Shown: piece after piece, positions 13,263 through 17,332 of the stretch
How the letters are laid out: each line of letters starts with the position of its first letter
How positions within the stretch are numbered: position 1 is the first letter of the stretch
Assembly (NCBI GenBank): GCA_013824045.1
Contig: PNND01000011.1
Location: 1-17,332, forward strand
DNA from: Rhodobacter sp.
Lineage (GTDB): Bacteria; Pseudomonadota; Alphaproteobacteria; Rhodobacterales; Rhodobacteraceae
Length of the DNA stretch: 17,332 bases
Direction: 5' to 3'
The notes under the pieces: generated by a model
The model's database searches: none
Told to the model about the DNA's origin: nothing
The model's input: only the letters and a program-made list of their open reading frames with translations
Made by a program: the position numbers and the translations under genes

Positions 13263-13862
13263 TCAGACCGGCGCGATGTAAATGGTTGGTGCCGGATACA
13301 GGGCGGGCGTCTGATCCCGGATCACATTCGCCGTGCGGTGCGGCCTGTCACGGGGGCGGGTGTCCAGATAGTGCTGGGTAATCAGCGGACGAAACCCATC
13401 GGCGCTGATCCGATAGTGGATATGTGGCGGGCGGGGCCAGTATTCCTTGGGGAACAGGGACAGCACCTCAAAGTATCCGTCGGCATCGGCAATGACCGTA
13501 CCGCGCAGGTCCAGGTCGGCATCGCTGAAATCGCTGTAGTCGCCATTCTGTTCGGGATAATAGCGCCCGGTGCCATCCGTCTGCCAGATTTCCAGCCTTG
13601 CGCCTGCAACCGGCGTCTCGGGGGTGGAGGCATTCATAACACGCCCGGCAATGCGCATCGCTTCGCCCGATTTGCCAAAACGGTTCAGGCTGGTCACGAC
13701 CGGCATGTTCGAGATGTAGAACGGCCCCTCCATGTCACTGGCTGTCGGGATCATTGCCTGCTGTGCCTCGGCCCCTCCAACGGACAATCCCAATGCGGCG
13801 GGCAGCGTTGCCGCAAAAGTCAGAAAGCGGCGGCGGGCGGGCTGACGGATAGGCTCGGTCAT
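13263..13862 (-). CDS. Tat-exported intradiol ring-cleavage dioxygenase-like protein
   Basis: This 199-residue protein begins with a twin-arginine signal: RRRFLTF at 10-16, a hydrophobic stretch, and an AEA cleavage site near 33. The rest is an intradiol dioxygenase C-terminal-type beta fold. GRVMNASTPETPVAGA with EIWQTDGTGRY matches the intradiol signature. The four iron ligands appear present: Y101 (GRY), Y141 (KEYWP), H147 and H149 (RPPHIH). The Tyr-to-His spacing of 6 is that of the small secreted branch, not of PcaGH. It would cleave a catechol between the hydroxyls outside the cytoplasm, but secreted members mostly lack proven substrates. It is last in a leftward operon after the SnoaL-like gene (60-bp gap) and the Liv transporter. 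The ribosome site GGAGA precedes ATG 13862. Confidence 0.82.
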   Translation of the reverse strand: MTEPIRQPARRRFLTFAATLPAALGLSVGGAEAQQAMIPTASDMEGPFYISNMPVVTSLNRFGKSGEAMRIAGRVMNASTPETPVAGARLEIWQTDGTGRYYPEQNGDYSDFSDADLDLRGTVIADADGYFEVLSLFPKEYWPRPPHIHYRISADGFRPLITQHYLDTRPRDRPHRTANVIRDQTPALYPAPTIYIAPV

Positions 13863-13884
13863 GTTCGATCTCCGGTTTTGTCAA

Positions 13885-13914
13885 CGTTCAGCGCCAGAAA
13901 CCCGGCCCTGAACG
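13885..13914. repeat. Hairpin CGTTCAG-N16-CTGAACG upstream of the intradiol gene
   Basis: Seven-base perfect arms (13885-13891 and 13908-13914) lie in the 60-bp gap between the SnoaL-like and intradiol genes. Inner bases 13893-13895 and 13904-13906 also pair after one mismatch. There is no T-tract. It could protect or tune the transcript end of the upstream gene, or be an operator. Confidence 0.4.
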
Positions 13915-13922
13915 CTGCCACA

Positions 13923-14366
13923 TCATTGCATCGGTTCAAACATGGGGTTGCCTGATGCCGTTTCCAGCACCTCCTCCTGACCAACATCCCAATGCTCGGC
14001 GATCTTGCCAGATTCGACGCGGAAGATGTCAACCACGATGAGCGGCTTGGGCCCAAAGCCGGTATAGCGACCGTGAATGGCCACCAGATCGCCCTCGGCG
14101 ATGACCATCCCGATTTCATATTTGAAACCGGGGGGCAAGGTCGCGAACGCTTCGCGGATCACAGCGCTGCCGGAAGGGAACATCGGGTTGCGCTGGATGT
14201 AATCTTCCGCCCAGTAACGATCCACTGCCGTGATATCGCCGTCGATGAACAGCTCTGTCACTGCTTTGACGACAAAATCCTTGTTGGACTCTTGCGCCAG
14301 TGCGGGTGCGGCAAAGCCAGAGATTGCAAGAGCGAAGGCAAATGCTGTGTTTTTGGCATAAGACAT
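13923..14366 (-). CDS. Secreted SnoaL-like (NTF2-fold) protein
   Basis: This 147-residue protein has a Sec-type signal peptide (MSYAKNTAFAFALAISGFAA, cleavage after ALA near residue 24). A single SnoaL/NTF2-like cone domain follows: FVVKAVTELFIDGDITAVDR, YWAEDYIQRNP, GDLVAIHGRYTGFG, VVDIFRVESGKIAEHWDV. Members include polyketide cyclases, isomerases and many proteins of unknown function; periplasmic ones with this HWDV ending are common but uncharacterised. AGGAAA precedes ATG 14366. It lies 72 bp after livM and 60 bp before the exported intradiol protein, so both products would meet in the periplasm. The 72-bp gap holds a small GC hairpin (14383-14396) and no clear terminator. Confidence 0.78.
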   Translation of the reverse strand: MSYAKNTAFAFALAISGFAAPALAQESNKDFVVKAVTELFIDGDITAVDRYWAEDYIQRNPMFPSGSAVIREAFATLPPGFKYEIGMVIAEGDLVAIHGRYTGFGPKPLIVVDIFRVESGKIAEHWDVGQEEVLETASGNPMFEPMQ

Positions 14367-14438
14367 TGGTAAGTTTCCTGAATGCGCCCCGGCGCAGTTA
14401 TTGTTTCGGCCAGAAGGCCCGTGTTGTGCGGTCCTGCA

Positions 14439-15422
14439 TCACAGCCCAAGCCTTTTGCGCATCGACAAGGGTTCATCGCGGCCCCGGTCCAGCCACAGGC
14501 CCACCAGCCCGCGTGGCAGGTAAAGGGCAAAGAGGATCGCAACGATCCCGATGCCCGCCAGATACCATGCGCCAAAGTCGCCAAATATCTCTTGCAAGGC
14601 AAAGAACAAAAGCGCGCCAAGGATCGGGCCGATAAAGGTGCCGATGCCGCCGACCAGCACCATGAACAGCATGAACACCGACCACTGCACCCCGAACGAG
14701 GTGCGCGGCTGAAAGGTGATGGCGCTTGCCAGCCACAGCGCACCGGCCAGAGCACAGCCAACCGAGGCGATGATGTATATGCGCTGCTTGACCTGAAAGG
14801 TGGATATGCCGACCGATGCCGCCGCGTCCTCGTCATCGCGGATCGCCTGACTTTCCGCGCCGATCCGGCGTTGCAACAGCACCCATGTGCCCCACACCAT
14901 CACGACCATCATGGTCAGCGCCATCAGGTACAGGACCATGCGGCGCAGATCGGGGTCATAAGCGTTCAGCGCCAGAAGCGAGGTGCCGGTTTCGCCCTGC
15001 ACGATCGGATCGAACATCACTATGGACCGAATGGTTTCGGCAATCACCCAAGTGGCAATCGCGAACTCTCCGGCCTTCATGCGCAGCACGAACCAGGACA
15101 AGGCCCATGCCACCACCCCTGTCAGAACCGCGGCGGCAAGAATCATGGGAAAGGGCGGAAATCCGGCATCCACCAGCCGGATCAAGGCATATCCACCAAG
15201 GCCGATGAAGGCCTGCTGGCCAACGGACACCAGCCCGGCATAGCCCGCCAGGAGGTTCCACATAACGGCGAACATCACCAGAATGAACAGGTAGATCAGC
15301 TTGTCCACAATCAGCGCTGACCCAAGCCATGGCAGAGTGGCAAGCAACAGTACCCCAACGCAGGCAAGGCCGATCAGCCAGCGGTCAGACGCAGCCATAG
15401 GTAAGGTTTGGGCGGGCGTCAT
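14439..15422 (-). CDS. livM: Branched-chain amino acid-type ABC transporter permease (LivM family)
   Basis: This 327-residue integral membrane permease has many hydrophobic helices and the LivM signature LLAGYAGLVSVGQQAFIGLGGYA. The EAA-like coupling region is SQAIRDDEDAAASVGISTFQVKQ. GGIGTFIGPILGALLFFAL lies near the end. ATG 15422 is chosen because it overlaps the livH stop (ATGA); the open frame to 15479 only adds residues antisense to no known domain. Together with LivH it forms the membrane pore. Liv-type systems in Rhodopseudomonas palustris (Cou proteins) carry phenylpropanoids, so an aromatic acid rather than an amino acid is a plausible cargo here. That is inferred from neighbours. 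Confidence 0.88.
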   Translation of the reverse strand: MTPAQTLPMAASDRWLIGLACVGVLLLATLPWLGSALIVDKLIYLFILVMFAVMWNLLAGYAGLVSVGQQAFIGLGGYALIRLVDAGFPPFPMILAAAVLTGVVAWALSWFVLRMKAGEFAIATWVIAETIRSIVMFDPIVQGETGTSLLALNAYDPDLRRMVLYLMALTMMVVMVWGTWVLLQRRIGAESQAIRDDEDAAASVGISTFQVKQRIYIIASVGCALAGALWLASAITFQPRTSFGVQWSVFMLFMVLVGGIGTFIGPILGALLFFALQEIFGDFGAWYLAGIGIVAILFALYLPRGLVGLWLDRGRDEPLSMRKRLGL

Positions 15423-16345
15423 ACTTTTCTCCGCGCAAGATCGGGTTTGTTGAGAACAGCGGCAAGTGCGGTGCGCCAACCGCCGCGATCAGCCGCTGTG
15501 GTCTGCATCAGGCGCCAGCCGAGCACGGCCAGAAACACAAGATGCCCGGCAAGGATCGAAATCTGCGGCGAGATAAGCGCCCCAAGCGACTGAACCACGC
15601 CCAGAACGATACCGCCGATCAGCGTGCCGCGCAGAGACCCTATCCCGCCGATGACCACTGCTTCGAAGGCGAAGATCAGCATCATTGGCCCAGAGAACGG
15701 CGTGACCTGCGCCCGCATCGCAAGGAAGATGCCAGCAAGCCCTGCCAATGCCACGGCAATGGCTGCAGCCCAGCGGTGCACCTTGCGCGGGTCCACGCCG
15801 CACAGGCTGGCGGCTTCGGCATCGGTGGATGTGGCCCGGACGGCGCGGCCAAAAGCCGTGCGCGTCAACAGCAGGTGAAGCGCGCCCAGCACCAGCACGG
15901 CGGTGGCAAACATGTAGACCGGCAACTGGCCGACAAAGATGCCGCCCGGAAGTTCCCAGCTGGACCAGGACAAATTGCCGATATGCGCGCCCAGCGATTT
16001 GGTATCAGACCCAAAGGCCGCGAACATGCCGTTCTGCAGCGCAGCCCCAAGGCCTATGGTTACCAGGATCGGGATCAAAAATCCGCCTGCCAAGGCCCGT
16101 TCAAAGATGAAGCGCTGCATCAGCCAGCCCAAAGCCGCCATCCCCAGCAAGGTGAGGACGATGGCCAGCGGCACGGTCACCCCGGCGCTTTGCACCAGCC
16201 AAAGCGAACCCAGCGCGCCGAGCACCGCCATGTCGCCATGCGCGAGGTTGATGAACCGCACCACCCCGAACATCAGCGACAGGCCCGCCGCCAGAACGGA
16301 ATAATAGCCACCAAGCAGGATGCCTTGAATCAGACTGTCAAGCAT
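15419..16345 (-). CDS. livH: Branched-chain amino acid-type ABC transporter permease (LivH family)
   Basis: This 308-residue membrane permease has the LivH N-terminal pattern (LIQGILLGGYYSVLAAGLSL, MFGVVRFINLAHGDMAVLGA). The cytoplasmic coupling segment is FGRAVRATSTDAEAASLCGV, followed by FEAVVIGGIGSLRGTLIGGIVLG. ATG 16345 lies inside the end of livF (8-bp overlap) and begins at the first conserved residues (MLDSLIQG); the longer frame from 16375 is antisense-free but unconserved. It is co-translated with livM through ATGA. It pairs with LivM as the second pore subunit. Confidence 0.88.
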   Translation of the reverse strand: MLDSLIQGILLGGYYSVLAAGLSLMFGVVRFINLAHGDMAVLGALGSLWLVQSAGVTVPLAIVLTLLGMAALGWLMQRFIFERALAGGFLIPILVTIGLGAALQNGMFAAFGSDTKSLGAHIGNLSWSSWELPGGIFVGQLPVYMFATAVLVLGALHLLLTRTAFGRAVRATSTDAEAASLCGVDPRKVHRWAAAIAVALAGLAGIFLAMRAQVTPFSGPMMLIFAFEAVVIGGIGSLRGTLIGGIVLGVVQSLGALISPQISILAGHLVFLAVLGWRLMQTTAADRGGWRTALAAVLNKPDLARRKV

Positions 16346-17063
16346 GGCTTGGCTCCTCGGCCTTGTGGATGCCAAAATAGGCGTCGGTAATCTGCTGGCG
16401 CGTCAGCGTGGCGGGCGTGCCGTCCAACTCCAGAACGCCTTCGGCGATACAGATCAGGCGGCTGGCAAATCCCATGGCGCGGGTCAGGTCCTGCTCCACC
16501 ACGATCAGGGTCACCTTGCCCTTCAGGCCCGCCAATGAGCTGTAAAGCCCCTCGACCGCTGCAGGCGACAGACCGAGTGAGACCTCGTCCAGAAGAATGA
16601 CAGATGGATTGGCGATCAGCGCCCGACCGATCGCCACGGCCTGCCGCTGCCCGCCCGAAAGCCCGCCTGCCAGCCTGCCCAACAAGGGCGTCAGTTGCGG
16701 AAAGGCGTCGCAGACGGTGGCCAGCGTCCAATCGCCCTTGCGGCCATTCTCGGCCGCAATCATCAGATTTTCCGCAACCGTCATGTCGCCAAACAGCCGC
16801 CGGCCTTCGGGTGACAGCGCGATGCCCGCCTTCACCCGCTCATGTGCGGGCATTTTGGTGACAGGTGAACCATGCAGCAGAATGCCGCCTTCGGCCACCG
16901 GATGCAGGCCCGCGATCATCCGCATCAGCGTGGTTTTCCCCGCACCGTTTGCGCCGATCACGGCGAGAACCTCATTGGCTGCGATGGTCAGGGACAGGCC
17001 CTTGATGGCCTGCAACTGGCCATGGCGGCCCACAAGATCAGTCAATGTCAAAGCTGCGGTCAT
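16338..17063 (-). CDS. livF: ABC transporter ATP-binding protein (LivF family)
   Basis: This 241-residue ATPase has all nucleotide-binding motifs. Walker A is GANGAGKTT (about 37-45), the Q-loop region contains LSPEGRRLF, the ABC signature is LSGGQRQAVAIGRAL, Walker B is VILLDE, and the switch His position carries Gln (VVEQD), as is usual for LivF. SPEGRRLFGDMTVAENL is the family mark that separates LivF from LivG. It overlaps livG by ATGA and livH by 8 bp. It powers uptake together with LivG. Confidence 0.9.
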   Translation of the reverse strand: MTAALTLTDLVGRHGQLQAIKGLSLTIAANEVLAVIGANGAGKTTLMRMIAGLHPVAEGGILLHGSPVTKMPAHERVKAGIALSPEGRRLFGDMTVAENLMIAAENGRKGDWTLATVCDAFPQLTPLLGRLAGGLSGGQRQAVAIGRALIANPSVILLDEVSLGLSPAAVEGLYSSLAGLKGKVTLIVVEQDLTRAMGFASRLICIAEGVLELDGTPATLTRQQITDAYFGIHKAEEPSHA

Positions 17064-17332
17064 TCTGGGCTGCTCCCCAGATAGGCGCGTTGTACTTCGG
17101 GATGCGCCATCACATCACGCGGATCTCCCTCGGCCAGAATCCGGCCTTCGGCCATGCAAACCAGCCGCGTGACCACGCGAAGCAGTGCGTGCAGGATATG
17201 TTCGATCCAGACCACGGTCAGCCCGCCTGCCTGCAGACTGCGGATCAGTTCAACCAGCGCCACCAGTTCCGCCTCGGTCAACCCGCCGCCGATTTCATCC
17301 AGCAGGATCACGGTGGGCTGCGTGGCCAGCGC
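17060..17332 (-). CDS. livG: ABC transporter ATP-binding protein (LivG family), C-terminal part
   Basis: Only the last 90 codons lie in the window; the 5' part is beyond position 17332. What is visible is Walker B with the D-loop (VILLDEIGGGLTEAE), the switch His (VVWIEHILHALL) and the LivG-like ending (AEGRILAEGDPRDVMAHPEVQRAYLG). The reading frame is open to the window edge. It is the first visible gene of the leftward transporter operon. A substrate-binding protein gene, if linked, must lie further upstream. Confidence 0.87.
   Translation of the reverse strand, partial: ALATQPTVILLDEIGGGLTEAELVALVELIRSLQAGGLTVVWIEHILHALLRVVTRLVCMAEGRILAEGDPRDVMAHPEVQRAYLGSSPE

Noticed and set aside
14382..15320. 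Rightward open frame of 312 codons over livM
   Set aside because: It is antisense to a clear membrane permease and has low-complexity His/Gln/Gly composition without a family match.
1..17332. Mobile elements, CRISPR arrays, tRNA or rRNA genes
   Set aside because: I found no transposase or integrase frame, no regularly spaced repeats, no long terminal inverted repeats and no tRNA- or rRNA-like sequence.

Overview
The window is a GC-rich, gene-dense stretch of a bacterial chromosome or large plasmid. It holds an accessory cluster for breakdown of lignin-derived aromatic acids. The set of families (THF-dependent LigM/DesA O-demethylase, LigA/LigB 4,5-extradiol dioxygenase, GalB-type hydratase, feruloyl-CoA synthetase) and the codon/GC character suggest an alphaproteobacterium, probably of the Rhodobacterales. 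That placement is inference; no rRNA or other phylogenetic marker is present. No tRNA, rRNA, insertion sequence or CRISPR array was seen.

Region 1 (1-3655): a leftward pair, galB-like 4-oxalomesaconate hydratase and a type I (VOC) extradiol dioxygenase broken by a one-base frameshift and cut by the window edge. It diverges from a rightward pair, a DUF1932-type dehydrogenase and a LysR regulator with two tandem DNA-binding domains. Region 2 (3652-8682): a leftward fcs-like CoA ligase, SDR dehydrogenase and MarR regulator diverge from a rightward crotonase and amidohydrolase. Together these four enzymes look like a complete side-chain route: activate a hydroxycinnamate to its CoA ester, hydrate it, oxidise the 3-hydroxyl, then cleave the 3-ketoacyl-CoA hydrolytically to give the aromatic acid and acetyl-CoA. 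Region 3 (8688-13244): a GntR/FCD regulator, the LigM/DesA-type O-demethylase, a polypeptide that joins an alpha/beta hydrolase to a LigA dioxygenase subunit, LigB, and a YciI-like protein. Three identical 10-bp palindromes flank the regulator and the ligM promoter. Region 4 (13263-17332): a leftward operon with LivG (partial), LivF, LivH and LivM of a branched-chain-amino-acid-type ABC importer, followed by a secreted SnoaL-like protein and a Tat-exported intradiol dioxygenase-like protein.

Read as a whole, the cluster could import hydroxycinnamates or aromatic acids (Liv-type transporter), shorten the side chain (region 2), remove the O-methyl group onto tetrahydrofolate (LigM), open the ring at the 4,5 bond (LigA/LigB), and process the ring-opened product (GalB). 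LigC-, LigI- and LigK-type genes and C1-folate recycling genes are not in the window.

The most unusual item is the alpha/beta hydrolase-LigA fusion directly upstream of ligB. It suggests that ring cleavage and a hydrolytic step, perhaps on a lactone or methyl ester product, are physically coupled.
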